Position numbers and translations under genes: made by a program. Source: Hydractinia symbiolongicarpus (taxonomy: Eukaryota > Cnidaria > Hydrozoa > Anthoathecata > Hydractiniidae). Taken from it: DNA of 64,000 bases. Shown here one piece after another: positions 50,200 through 62,141 of the stretch. Each line of letters opens with the position of its first letter. The stretch's first letter is position 1. Location: contig NC_079883.1 in assembly GCF_029227915.1 (NCBI RefSeq), positions 13,886,001-13,950,000 on the forward strand, given 5' to 3'. The notes below the pieces were generated by a model. It saw only the letters and a program-made list of their open reading frames with translations. It had not been told where the DNA came from and searched no databases.

Positions 50200-51150
50200 A
50201 ACTGACTGTTAGGGTTAGACCGTTTGCTTCCAATGCAGGAGGTCAAATGTTATTCGTTGAAATGTTAGGTTTGAAAGAAGCAACTTTGGGCAAAATTTTC
50301 ACTTAGAGATAACCTGCACGATGCTCTTCATTCCCATCATCAGGTTTAATTATTAAATAAACACGAGAGTTCATATCTTGTATGGTTCCTGATCGTTAAG
50401 TGCAGGTAAAAAATGGCCCGCTACATTCAGAAAAACTTGTGTCCATAGATCAAAGTTGGCCCTTTATAAAAACGTTAGGATTAGAACTTTTCAGTTGTAT
50501 AATTAATTAACAACATAGATGTGGTTATGTTAAGAAAGATGGGTTCATATGTACACATAATTTTACCTTGATCGACTACAAGAAGAGCTCACTGCAGCCA
50601 AAAGCCTTTTATTTCTAACATTACCATTCCATGAAAAGAAGGTTTGGATATAGAAAATATACAAATGGTAGAAGCAGGTTTAATATTTGAATGTTTTTTT
50701 GCCGACTGAAGGAATTTACCTATGATATTACACTATTTAAAAATGAAGAAAAACCCTGCGGCGAATCAAGGATATCTAGCATGACAGTAAACAATACTTG
50801 AATTACAGAAAATCATTCATTGTATATTTCTGTAACGATGCAGTTGAATGCCACACAGTTAAAATTTGTTAACAGGCACAGTCCTGAAATGGTTAATAAT
50901 GATAGTGACTTTATTTCTAGCGTCTTAGTTTTCTGCAAGCACAAGGAGAGGTTTATAAGAAAACTGTTCGGCAATATCTACAAGAATGGAAAACACTGCA
51001 TCTGCATTCAGATTTGTGTATGCTAATTATTTCCTTTTGAGATCTTTTACCTTACGAAATACTACTGATAACAGCAGTAGTAATGTTGTCTTCACTGAGT
51101 AATTCTAACTGACAGACAGGAACTTAACATCCACATTCAAGTACAGAAAG
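50200..51150 (+). repeat. Dispersed repeat D, copy 1
   Basis: The part around 50390-50480 matches 57530-57600 in reverse (GTAGCGGG(C/T)CATTTTTTACC on the minus strand). The part 50810-51140 matches 54290-54560 in reverse. An open frame at 50820-51026 is closed by stops in the other copy, so coding is doubtful. Confidence 0.55.
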
Positions 51151-51956
51151 TAATTCAATCAGATTAAAATTCAAAAAACACATTATGTTTTGTATGATAT
51201 GCCTATTTAGCTTGATTAAGGAATTTTATTGATTTATCTACGAATGCAATTAAATTAATTTTCGTTGTTTCGGAATCAACAAATCCTTTCATTTCATTGT
51301 CAAACTGACCTGGCCTATTCAGATATGGTCGTGCTGGTAGCAATATTTTAATTTTTATAACTGGACGAAAATGATCGTTTCAAGCTTTGCATATTTTTTT
51401 TTCAATTCGGTATTTTATTTGCAAAAATTAAACAAAGAAAAAAATTAAAGACAAAAAATAAAAGTAAAAAAAACGCATGAAAAAAGGAAGAAAGAATCCC
51501 AGGAAGCCAAAAAACATTTGTTTTATATTGTATATGTCTATTAAAGAAAAAGCTCAAATGTGTTATCGAAAAAAACATAAAACATCTGTGTTAGGAGAAA
51601 ATTTGTACAAAGTATAAAATAAAGACAAAGTGATTCGTTTGTTGTGTTTTGTTTTTCTAAGTATCATATTAACTACCCATAGTACACTACTCCTGTCCCA
51701 GGTCTTTCAAAGAAAGAAAGCTGCGAATAGCCAACGAGAACTTAGATACATCAGTGGCTCATCAAGGTTTACACTGAAACAAGCGAATATATTGTGGAAA
51801 GTAAAAAGCTTGGACATATTGGGATTTAAACCAGCAACTTTTTAATTTTGGCCAGACTGTTCTGCAAACTAAGCGATTGATAGCGATTGATAGCTATAGT
51901 AAAAGATGTACTATGATAAAAATAAAGGTGCCTTTTCTTTCACTATAAGATCAAGG

Positions 51957-52220
51957 TTAGTTAATGATTCGGCTAGTATTGACTTTCACAATAAGTATAC
52001 ATACGCATACGTATATAGACACATAACATGTAGATGGTGATATTCCACAATCAATATGAATATACACTCGCAGATGTCGAACCAAATCGACAACAATATC
52101 ACATCTTTGGTTATGGGGAGTGGTAATTTTATTTCCTTGAAATTTTGTTCCGGATAGAGTATTAGCTACAAAGTTTATGACTTTATTAAATCTTATTGGA
52201 GGTAGATGTAAAACAGTCAA
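51957..52220 (-). CDS. Candidate exon, unknown, weak
   Basis: The minus strand after a TTTGCAG word near 52230 reads LTVLHLPPIRFNKVIN, and further on PHNQRCDIVVDLVRHL. It looks protein-like over about 50 residues, then runs into low-complexity TATACATACG sequence. No partner exon was found and no family is recognised. It may be a transposon scrap. Confidence 0.2.
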   Translation of the reverse strand: MTVLHLPPIRFNKVINFVANTLSGTKFQGNKITTPHNQRCDIVVDLVRHLRVYIHIDCGISPSTCYVSIYVCVCILIVKVNTSRIIN

Positions 52221-52319
52221 ATGTTCTGCAAATTAACAATCTAACAATCTGACAATCGCTATTGTTTTTGAAGCACAATGTTGGTTGTTCATGTACAATG
52301 GTAATACCTAAAACGAATT

Positions 52320-52435
52320 GAAAACGCTGTGTACGCTGCAGACTCAGGTTTACGACAAACGACCGTTCTCTTCTTCTGCATTAACTGATCGCGATCTCTA
52401 TCGCCATCTATGTTTAATTAATTCTTGTTTCTACA
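52320..52435 (+). repeat. Fragment of the module spacer next to B genes
   Basis: The words GTTTACGACAAACGACCGTT and TTAACTGATCGCGATC match 1105-1165 and 40530-40600. This is a stray module piece where U7 resumes. Confidence 0.45.
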
Positions 52436-52772
52436 AGAATATAGGTATTAATTGCCAATCTTTTCTGGCATTCTCTGTTTCATTTACAAGGGAGATGTAG
52501 CTGTTTTCCTCTAATTAATTCTTGTGCAATTCTTATCTACTTACCTTAGTGTTCGCCTTCACAACATGTCTCATCGTAATTGAGCTGGAAGTAATTTTAA
52601 GTTAAATCTTCGATAAAATAGAAGACGATAAACACGACAAACAATTTTTCCTGCATTTTATAGATTTTTAAGACATTAGAAAGGAAGAGTTACATGTTTA
52701 TAATCATTAATTCAGTTTTAATTGCCAAACATAGTTTTCCTACCTTTTTAAAATACTTTTGATTGCACCAAA

Positions 52773-52849
52773 AGGAAATAATGCCTCCTCGAAACTGTAT
52801 TGGAAAGTCACGCTCTCAATTTAATTTTCCTTTCGACCCTATAAAGAGG
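52773..52849 (+). promoter_or_regulatory. Core promoter of A10
   Basis: CCCTATAAAGAGGTAGGTAC with TATA at 52840. The upstream word is GTCACGC where the intact genes have GTGACGC. Confidence 0.5.
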
Positions 52850-52942
52850 TAGGTACTGGAACTGCTCATCAACCATTTTTTTCAAAGCAAGACATATCTA
52901 TGATTAAGCAGCAAGTTAGGAGTAAATTAAATATTTACAAAC

Positions 52943-53365
52943 ATGTTTTCTTTGAAAATACTCTTCTTAACTTTCTCCGCAATTCGGTTGTCAGCGCAGG
53001 TTAATATTGATAACATTTTCTATGTAAAAGTTTCAGTTGTTCGTCAAAGGTGTATATATGTATACTTTTACGGTTCGTGAAACAATTTTTGCTATTTTTA
53101 GGAATCGCACCAACCAACATGGTGTCGAACTATAATGCTTTATAAAAATTTTTCATACATTTGCGCAACGAACGACAAACTGGTTAGGCGAGAAGTAAGT
53201 ACGAAATGGAATAAAATGCTACGTCTTGGAAGTACTACCGCAGAATTAAACGAAAACTCGAAAGGAAAGAAATCGAAAAGTTTTTTAAGGAAATGTAAAG
53301 ACAACGGAAATAGCTGTCGCCGAACGAACACGAATAATGGTAAAAGTTACAAAGACAAATGCTGA
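52943..53365 (+). pseudogene. Truncated family A copy A10
   Basis: Exon 1 is 52943-52999 (signal MFSLKILFLTFSAIRLSAQ) and exon 2 is 53102-53365, with normal splice sites. If translated, the product is 106 residues. Eight codons (the VEDMQLKQ region) are deleted in frame. A TGA directly after the fifth cysteine (KDKC then stop) removes the sixth. Past the stop the frame still reads NKCRG, so the loss is recent. A shortened five-Cys peptide is conceivable, but an odd free Cys and the U7 decay favour a pseudogene. Confidence 0.65.
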
Positions 53366-53399
53366 GATGAGGAAAACAAATGTCGGGGAACCAACTCGC

Positions 53400-54170
53400 A
53401 GAAGCGTAAACTCAAACACCTGGTTAACACAATGTTGAGTAAAATGACGTGCTTTCCATAAAAAAAAAAAACAGATCAAAATGTTTTTATTCCCAGGATT
53501 AGTTATAATAATTTAATATTATATTTATTTATGATTTAATTGATTTAAATAATTTTTTAACAAACAACTTTCTTCACATGTCACTTAATTTTGTTATGTT
53601 AGAGAGGATGACAAAACAACAATGGTAATGATAGTATGTATGTATTATTTTTATTATTTGGAATATTTATACAGGATATAGCCACTTCAGTGTTGGAAAC
53701 ACTGTTATCAATGTGGGTCCTGTGTTCGGAATGTATGCATTAAGTATACACCGGGCATTATCTACCCAATTTCCCTCACATGGCATGGGTTGACCCGTAG
53801 CTGTGGTAAAGACACTTGCTAAACATGACCGCGCTGTGGATCGAAGCGAACTTTCTAACCACAAGGCCACACGCCACTTAACGTACGTTTTGCATAAGAT
53901 TTATATTATATTACTTGCATGATGAATTTTTTTAAATTTACAGAGTTCAACCAAAAAAACATTCATAATTTTCATCGACGCAGCACATGCCCAAAATGGT
54001 TCATTTTTGTAAATTTTGCAGTAAATTTAAATTCTCGGATATTACTGTCCATACGGATTACGTCTTGGGATATATTCTCAGCAAGTTACATGAGTATATG
54101 GAGGTCCTTGACGGAACGTTTGCACTATGTCATTGAAGCGTCAAAAACTGGATAAGATTGTTCCAACACA
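53400..54170. repeat. U7 right flank with SINE
   Basis: Counterpart of 7440-7800 and 44640-44950, split by the SINE at 53645-53880. No gene is seen. Confidence 0.5.
53645..53880 (-). mobile_element. tRNA-derived SINE
   Basis: On the minus strand it starts GTGGCGTGTGGCCTTGTGG (box A-like) followed by GCTTCGATCCAC (box B-like). After about 180 bases it ends ATCCTGTATAAATATTCC and an A/T-rich tail. The module sequence ACTATGTATGTTTTGCATAAG at 44785 is the empty site, here interrupted between GTATGTATGT and ACGTACGTTTTGC, which act as target repeats. This is a different SINE family from that at 36954. Confidence 0.7.
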
Positions 54171-54289
54171 AGGGAAATTTATTTTATTGGACTCCTGGAT
54201 AAAACAATGAAATTCCTTACTCAGACTTAGCAAAATCATACATAACAAGACGTGTCTTTTTTAATTTTATTCTGTTTAAATTACTTTAC

Positions 54290-54950
54290 TTGAATATGGA
54301 TGTCTAGTTCCTGTCTGTCGGTTGGAATTACCAAGTTAACATTACTGCTACTGTTATCAGGTAAAAGATGCAGTGTTTTCCTTTCTTGCATCTATTGTCG
54401 AAATTGTTTTCTTATATATCTCTCCTTGTACTTAGATAATAGAAACGTCACAATCATTAGTAACATTTTTAGAACTGCACCTGTCAACAAATTTTAACTG
54501 TGTGTCATGACAGACATGCAGATTTCCCGTACACAATGTATTTGATATTGGCTTGTCGTCGGAACATAGAATTAATGATTTGATAATACGCGTATAGATC
54601 TTTTTTAATATTAGATTTATTTGATGTAACGCAGGTTTTTCCTTTAATTTTCACATAATGTAAATTACATAGTTAACATTCTGATAAAACTTTCTCATAG
54701 TTTTAATAAACAGTAAATAAGTTAAAATTAAATAACAGACGGACAACCTGCTACATGCATTTCCCTGTCCTCCATTCCTAAAAGTTATTTTGAAATGAAG
54801 CATATTCTATGCGTCCGTGGTAACTGGATAAAATAGAAATGCTTTGACTACGATGGCCCCGCCTGTTAAGTATTGTTTCCGAAGTTGATTCTTCCAGTTA
54901 AAATTATATACAGGTGGTAAACTTAATTTCTGAATACGAACACAACAATT
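54290..54950 (-). repeat. Dispersed repeat D, copy 2
   Basis: Inverted relative to 50200-51150: TTACTGCTACTGTTATCAGG pairs with the word near 51070. It is also related to 57160-57310. Coding frames are broken. Confidence 0.5.
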
Positions 54951-57100
54951 CCATATCTTATTTGTAATACCCAAGAGCAGGTAGTATACGGGAAAGGTCT
55001 ATTCCCTGAAATTTTTATAGAGGAGAAAATTTAGTGCTGAGGACACATTTTGTTCTGAATGTATCTGGTCACTTTCTCCAGATGCAATATGAAATCATAT
55101 GAGATTTCATTTTGCCACTCTGTTCTTGAAGCAATAGAGCTCTTAATGCATCACATTCAATGATAAATAGAACCATGACTCCATGTAATTGACGGCATTT
55201 GCTAACTGATTTTTCATTATCTGTTAATTTTGTGGTTTTAACACAATTTTTTCACTTAATAGCTCCTGCCCCTTTTTCTTTGTTTTAGTTGTTCTTTTAA
55301 GTAGCTTTTCCCTCATTTTATTTGCCAGTTTTCTCGTAAGATGATATAACTATTCTTGCAATACCGTTGGCAAAGCATTCGTAGTAACCAAGAAAACATC
55401 AATGTTCTTTAACTGCCAAAATATTTGTGGTGATTTGGTAAGTTTTCTGTTATAGCTTTTTTCTTAACACAAACATCTCCACTGATAGTTTTGTCTTGTT
55501 GCTTTCCCTAATATCAGTATCAATTAAAAATACAGACACAACAAGTAAGGACTTAAATAAAAATCATCCAATAAATATATAGAGAGTTGCCAATAAGAAG
55601 TCTTTTAGACCCCTTGGAGGTCATCTGCGTGCCTTACATGAACAATATCATTGGTTACCACTATACTTTTAAGGTACATTTGTCTATCTACTTTGGATTT
55701 ATGTTAGACTTAATTGCAAACAAATTAAATTGTACACCTAGAAAAGTGCACTCTTCTGATTGCTTTTCTCGTTTCGTCCAAAAATACTCAGCAAAGATTC
55801 AAACTGAAACCGACAGAGTCTTATATTAGTCTATTATCAAAGTTTCCAGAGCGTTCACACCACAAAAGTGTGTCATGATCGCTGGCACAGAAAAATTATT
55901 AAGGAAAATTTATCTGTTAACAATACAAGTTTTGTGCAAATTATAGTATACGCAATAGTAAATTAAAATCGCAAAGGTAAAGTTTTTGAAAGGTCTGGAA
56001 TATTTCCCGCAGGCCATTTGTTGTTGTGAGAGTGGGGAATAAAGAAGAAAGCACTGCATAAGAATATGCTATGACTTTCCTTAATAAGAAGCCCTGGTAA
56101 ATTAATTTTAAATAGTAGGCCGGAAAATGGTGTTCCTGAAAGTAATAATTCCTCGGTAAATAACGATGCGTTAGTTTTAGCCACCAATGAAAGAGAAGGA
56201 CAACTTAGTTAGTCAGTGAAATGATTACCTACTTTAGACCCCAAACATTTTGAAGGCGATGTTTTACATTTAAAGCTTATAGAATAAGTAGAAGGATAAG
56301 TCCTGTTAAGTCAGAGATGACGACAAGGATAACGATCAGGTGATGCAAAAGTTCGTTTGTGGTAAATTCAGTGTGCAACCCACTTTTAAAAGTTCATATA
56401 AAAGCTGTTTTCAAATGGTTTTACGTAACACCATTGTACATCAACAACAAACGATATGCATCTTAAGCTATGGCAATCGTTAAAATTTAAAAGCCTTTCA
56501 AAAACTTGAAGTATGCATATTTTATGTATACTGTGCGTCTTTCAATGTTTTTCTACTACAGTTTTATAGATTGTATAATATTTTATCAAAATGCATGCAT
56601 ATTAGGACACACATTAGCCCTTCATTTATCGAGTAATTAAACCCAACCATGACGGCTCTTGTAGCTTCCTTCTTTTTTTTGTTCCTGTGTGTGTGTGTGT
56701 GGGGGGGGGGGTGAGCGGCTTGATTGGCAACTCATGTATCTGAGTTATTTTTTGCTGTCCTCGTTTGACGATCCCTGGGCATGATCAGTGTAATATAGGT
56801 GGTCCTAGAAAAACAAGATTAAAAGCCAAACACATTGTATATCCTTATTTTATACTTTATATAAGTTTTCTGTTAACACAGATTTGTGTTTTTGTGTTTT
56901 TGGACAACACTCCTTTGCTTTTTTTTCACTGGACAAAAACGATTTTAAAACAAATGTTTCCCGAAACATTTCACTATGCTTATTGTTTTTGTGGGTTATT
57001 TCTTGCTTTTTTCGTTTGTTTTTTCTTGTATTTTTGTTTGTTTTGATTTAATTTTAATTCTTGGAAACGAAATGCAAAATTGATTGAAACAAATCTATAA
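54950..57100. other. No gene recognised
   Basis: About 55500-55570 resembles a scrap of the module flank (ACACAACAAGT, near 23440). About 55980-56210 (+) is a broken frame with FERSGIFPAG, which faintly resembles the C-terminal region of pogo/Tigger transposases. A (GT)n run followed by ten G lies at 56683-56711. Confidence 0.35.
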
Positions 57101-57700
57101 AGCATGACAAAACTGTATTGAGTAACTGATTTTCTGTAATGTAGTATACACCTTTCTCATATCCGGCTTAATTGATTCGCAGGTTTTTCTTTCATTCTTA
57201 CATACTGTAAATAACACAGGTAAAAGTTGCCTGTAAAACTTGGCAAAAGGTGAAAAATTTAAATTTACAACCTGCTATTTACAACCATCTCGGTATTTTC
57301 TACATCCAAATCTTCTTGACAACAAGACATGGAATGTTAAATAGAAACCTGTAGACTCAAATGAGCAGGGTCCTGAAGTCCAATCAAGCTATAGTTATGT
57401 ATACCTAACAAACCCATCTTTCGTAACACAACCACCACAATACTGTTACCTAATTTAAATACTAAAAAAAGACTTAATTTTGATACTAAAAAAGTACAAT
57501 ACGAGAAAATTCCATTCCCTATCTTTCTTATAAAGGGTAAACTTTGATCCTATTGATATACGTTTTCCTAAATGTAGCGGGTCATTTTTTACCTGCACTA
57601 TCGGGAACCAAACAGGATTTGAACTTACCATTTCTCTCATCACCATTCAATTAATTGAATATTCTGTCATAGCTTGTTCCTTGGTAAAAATATCTGCTTT
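57100..57700 (-). repeat. Dispersed repeat D, copy 3
   Basis: Matches 50380-50800 in reverse. GGATTTGAACTT near 57612 resembles a tRNA-type box B on the minus strand, so the element may end in a SINE. Confidence 0.45.
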
Positions 57701-60500
57701 TAGAATTTTAATTAGTTACTTTAAAGGGTATTCTTTTTAGCACAGAGTTTCAATCTCTTGCTAACAATTCTAACATGAATCCAGTTTAGATGGACAAGAT
57801 ATTCCTCATACGAACCGCTTTAGCCAATAATACTGCTTATGTAAGGCATAAAAATAGAATTCACATATCATCCAAGGGGTATACAAATGCTATGTATTCA
57901 CAAGATTTAGCGGCGAGAATAGTAGTAGGTAGCCTTGGTAATGTCTAGCGCTGAGAAGAACGATGTCACTCCCAAAATTTCACTGGATTTAATGCATAAT
58001 TTAATAACCAATTAATTTTTTTCGCATTGTTTTAAGTCATCAACTTTTGTGCTCATATTTTTAATTTTAATTAATTTAGGCCTAGGTATATTAGCTCTTG
58101 CTTCTGCTCTACAATTTATTATGGATTTTCACACAGGCTTAAACAATGCTTAACAAAGGGTGTTTTAGCTATAACAGATTCAAAATCAGTTGACATTGAT
58201 GTAAAAAATTGGGAGGGTTTGTAATTTAGGATGAATTTAAGAAAAGGCGAAACATTCTTCATTTTGTAGACTATGTGAAATACTACTGAAGAAAGGCGTA
58301 GATCAAAAAAAACTTTTTTTTTTTCTAATACTCTGAAAAAATAATCCTAAGTTTTGTGTGACACATTGAAAGTTAGTTTAAACCTGAAGATCGGGTTGGA
58401 GAGGTTACATACCCAATAGGTTTTCTCTGAAACCAAGGTGCGTAAATATTGACATTTTTTGGTAAAGGCATAAGGGTGAAACTGTAAGCTGCATATGACG
58501 ATACGTGACTCTCGTGGATCCACTTTCTGATGGCATAACGATGTTGCTGTGAAAAAATTATGATACAACCAAGATTTCATAATTTTACAATCCCTGGAAT
58601 TTTTAAAGCTCGCACTAATATTATTTAACGCCTTTTTTTAAAATAATCTTACTAATTAGGAGTTGCAGTCTTTTCTTCGTGTTGGCGTATGTTTTTTGAC
58701 CTGTGTAGCCCCTTACCTTTGAATTAGTAAAGACTCGGGCGTTCATTATCATTTACAATTTATGTTTGAATTATTTCGGAATAAAACGAGGATTATTGGC
58801 ATTTTGTTACCAATACCTCTAAGTTTGCAACACAAAAACTGTCATTTTGAAATGATTGATAACTTGGTGTTGCACAACAAATAAATGGCTCAGCTGCTAT
58901 GACTATTATTCAAGCTAGAAAAATATCTAGCTTGTTAGTTAGCTAGCAAGTTATCAGTTGAGAAGCTTAATGTGATGGGATGTAAGCGTCCCTATTCTCT
59001 AAAACTTTGTCCAGAATATCAACTTACAGAATTTTATAATTATATAACACTTTCTTCAAAATATCTAATTACCCACTTGTTACTGCTTGGTGAAAGTATT
59101 AATTTCTTCAAAACATTTTATTGACCACTCTTAAATGTTAATATTCTAAAAATTAAAAATTATAGCCAGCTAGCCATAAGATTATCATTTGCTACTTACA
59201 TTAGAACAATCTAAGCACATCCTGTAGCCCATTTAAAGTCAACATTGTTCTTTTACCACAGATATTTCATATAATTGGCTGCTATGGTTGAGACAGGTCG
59301 ATTTTTATTTTAACTATTGTGGAGTGTATTTTGAAATCGACAACCAGTGTAATGTGAGTATTACCAGTGATTAGGTATACCTCAAGGTGACTGATATTGA
59401 CTTCCTGTTTTTGCTGTATGATTATCATAGGACTCAAAAGTGGCAATATTTTGTTGCATTCATTCTATAATACTTAAAGAAGTATTCCGAGTTAAACAAT
59501 CCTAAATCTCAAACAAGAAGATTCAACCCTTCTCTTTTGTTTTCGTTCGGCAAAAAATCCTTTTCACCGACATGCGATTCTTACGGCGATATCCATAGCT
59601 TTTGTTTTGTTGTCTTCTTCGAAGGAGAAGAAGTAGCGCATCAGACTTAGCTTTTTAAATACAGCAGCTATATTTGTTTTGATCGCGCTAAAATAGTGTT
59701 TTCACGCTGTCGTTAAGTGGAGATTGAAATTACAACTTCTACTTTCTGTTTCTGCTTTCTTTGTCCCGTCCTGTTGATTGACATAGCTTTATTTACAATA
59801 AATTTCCTGTTACTCAAAGCAGAAATTAGTATTTTGTTGCTATTAATATCCTGCACCAAGCACCAATTATCCATTTTCTTTTTTCACATAAAAAGCCTAT
59901 ATATTTCCTACTCCCCGTTCTCCGTTAAGAAACATTGCAGCACACCATGTCTTTTCGTAGTACTTTTGGAAGGCGAATTCCTAAAGATTCAAGTATCAGG
60001 AATTCTAGCTGATTGTAATAAAAAAAGAGATGATCAGTGGCAGTTGCTTCAAAAGCATAGCATAAAAAACACCATCTCATTTTGATCTGGTGACAACCAA
60101 ATGTTACTTCATAATTTTGTCCTTTCTCTGAACCTGCATCGAATTCAAAGAGACCAATAATATTTTTTTTTGAAGCTTTTAATCTTTATACCTAAATAAT
60201 AACAACTAGTTTAATTATTTTGGAAATAGACTAGTTTGAGGTCCATGTACATACGAAAAGCATTAGAGGCAGTAATTATATTGCAAAGAATGCTACATGC
60301 GATTGATGTTTTGGTGAGTAGTAGGGCTAGAAAGATTTGACTTATATAAACTAAGAATTAAGAGTATTATGTGACATGCAATTACGAGTTAACAGAATGA
60401 GTCAAGAGATATGGCCTTAGGAGAGAAAAAGAGAATATGATACACAAAAACACGAGTAAAACCAGGAAAAGGAATGAAAATAGCTGCGGACGGTATGTAA
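57700..60500. other. No gene recognised; decayed module flank at 58080-58800
   Basis: 58080-58800 matches the 8570-9310 flank with many changes (GATTCAAAATCAGTTGACAT, TGGGAGGGTTTGTAA), so the module family is older than the array. The 122-codon frame at 59717-60085 starts at GTG, is low complexity and has no support. Confidence 0.4.
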
Positions 60501-60739
60501 ACAGATATCGAAGGTACATTGCTATTTTTTCGTATAGGGTGGACGAAGACCAAAATTTCTATTAACGGACGATTCGGCGTATTTTACATATGATATTTTC
60601 CACTTTGGCCATTTTGAAAATTAATTTTAAATATGCAACTATATCCAAAACTTTTCTCCGTAAGTAATAAGTTGTATTCCAGTAGTCAATATCGCTTTTG
60701 CTTTAAAAGTTATCTACGGGTAGCATAACAGCGTTGTAT

Positions 60740-60980
60740 CCGATAGGTTTTTGCGCCGAATCAATTTATGATCCAGTACAATGAAAACACATACAAACCG
60801 TACCGGCACAGCCCTGTTTTTATATGCCGAATAGCCTTTTGTAAACATATGCGTTATTTAGGTCGTAATAGAAAATGTATAGAATATTTAAAGAAAAGCT
60901 ATCCGGTACGAGTCGTATCACTTTTGACAGCGCGCGGCCCAGAAGGTATCCGATACGTAAATTGATTCGGCAGAATTCGT
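60740..60980. repeat. Possible foldback element
   Basis: CCGAATCAATTTATG near 60757 and CGTAAATTGATTCGG near 60956 are inverted repeats. GTATCCGATA also occurs directly at about 60735 and 60946. A 65-codon frame lies between them with no recognised product. Confidence 0.4.
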
Positions 60981-61183
60981 TCCAATAGAAACAGAAGATC
61001 TACCCGTTGTGTTAATTGATTTGGCGCGAAACTATGGAAATACAATGGAAGCATGGTCTTATTTAACTGTGATTTTGACCAATGGTTATATTTTTTTGAA
61101 TTTTTTTTTTTTTTTATATTTGTAGATCTAATTTTTTATGAACATTTTTCAACCACCCTATATAAAAATGTTTTCCTGTAGTA

Positions 61184-61689
61184 CTGCCGGCGCTCGTTAT
61201 CTGAGCTACCGAATTTTCCGTATCTCGACCAACTTTCATGGTCTTTTGAGCACATTTTATCACGTTGTCTCGACATTTTTGACAATTTTTCGAATTTCAT
61301 CGCACAAGAAAATTTGATCAGGAAAACACTCGAACGTTCGAATTTCTCAAACGTTCTTAAAGTCAAGATTTTAAATTTACAATTTTTCCTTCGTTTACAC
61401 ATCATGTCTGGGATAAAGCGTAAGCTTGAGGTAAAAAGTTTGGTTGAAAAATGCAAAGCTCTAAAGGAGTTGGAAAAGGAAGGTGTGACACATAAAGATG
61501 TGGCTGCAAAGTGCGGGTCAACTCAAATAATTTTTCTAATATGTGCATGATATTAACAAACTTTCCCTATCTCACGTTATCTCGACTTTTTTCACGATCG
61601 ACACTCTTTATCTCTACTACCCACTATCTCGAACATTCATTATCTTTTTCACCATTTCCGTGGAAAGTCGACCTAACGAGCGTCAACTG
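61184..61689 (+). mobile_element. Internally deleted pogo/Tigger-type transposon
   Basis: Flanked by TA on both sides (61182-61183 and 61690-61691). The inverted ends share CGCTCGTTA: left CTGCCGGCGCTCGTTATCTG, right CAGTTGACGCTCGTTAGGTC on the minus strand. Subterminal TATCTCGA-type words are repeated at both ends. Inside, at 61404-61520, the frame starts MSGIKRKLEVKSLVEKCK and continues as LKELEKEGVTHKDVAAKCG, the typical N-terminal CENP-B/Tigger helix-turn-helix. It breaks off just after; the DDE domain is missing, so the element is non-autonomous. Confidence 0.75.
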
Positions 61690-61699
61690 TATTTTAATA

Positions 61700-62140
61700 C
61701 CGCTAGTATTTTCCTATTTATTATTGCATAAAAATCTCCAAACAATTCTCCATAAAACAACAAGATACATTTTCAGTAAAACTTCCGTTCCCTCTATTAA
61801 GGAAGACAATCTGCTTGTTTCGTTCTACATTCTAAGCTTACGACCTATTTACTTCTTGGCTGAGTAAGATTTATCACCAAAGAGTTATATAGACTGGCAG
61901 AAAAGTAGGAATGTACTACAAAGTTCCCACAAAATATTGCACCATTTTCATGGTACATTAAGTGATTTTTCAAGGTAAACGTCTACTTTCTTTTACAGTT
62001 TTGGTTTTATAATTATATTAAGAATAATATTATAGCTAATCCTTATTACTGACGAATCTACTTGACCTTTCTACTCCTGGATTTTTCACATTGTTTTCTT
62101 TTCTTTTTTGCAATATTTTGACAAGCAGTTACTTTCCTTC
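61700..62140. other. Downstream region of A11, no gene
   Basis: About 62010-62050 has TTATAGCTAATCCTTA, matching the region downstream of the other A genes (34672). This shows old shared flank. Frames here are low-complexity. Confidence 0.4.
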
Positions 62141-62141
62141 T

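Larger units (their letters stand above)
47941..52310. other. About 4.4 kb of non-module sequence splitting U7
   Basis: Module homology stops near 47940 and resumes at about 52320. No certain gene is seen. The stretch holds the inverted octamer at 49751-49780, one copy of a separate repeat (50200-51150) that also occurs at about 54290-54950 and 57100-57660, and the coding-looking frame near 52220. Confidence 0.5.

Noticed and set aside
59717-60085. 122-codon plus frame
   Set aside because: It starts at GTG, is rich in Phe, Leu, Ile and Cys as AT-rich non-coding DNA often is, and has no splice or family support.
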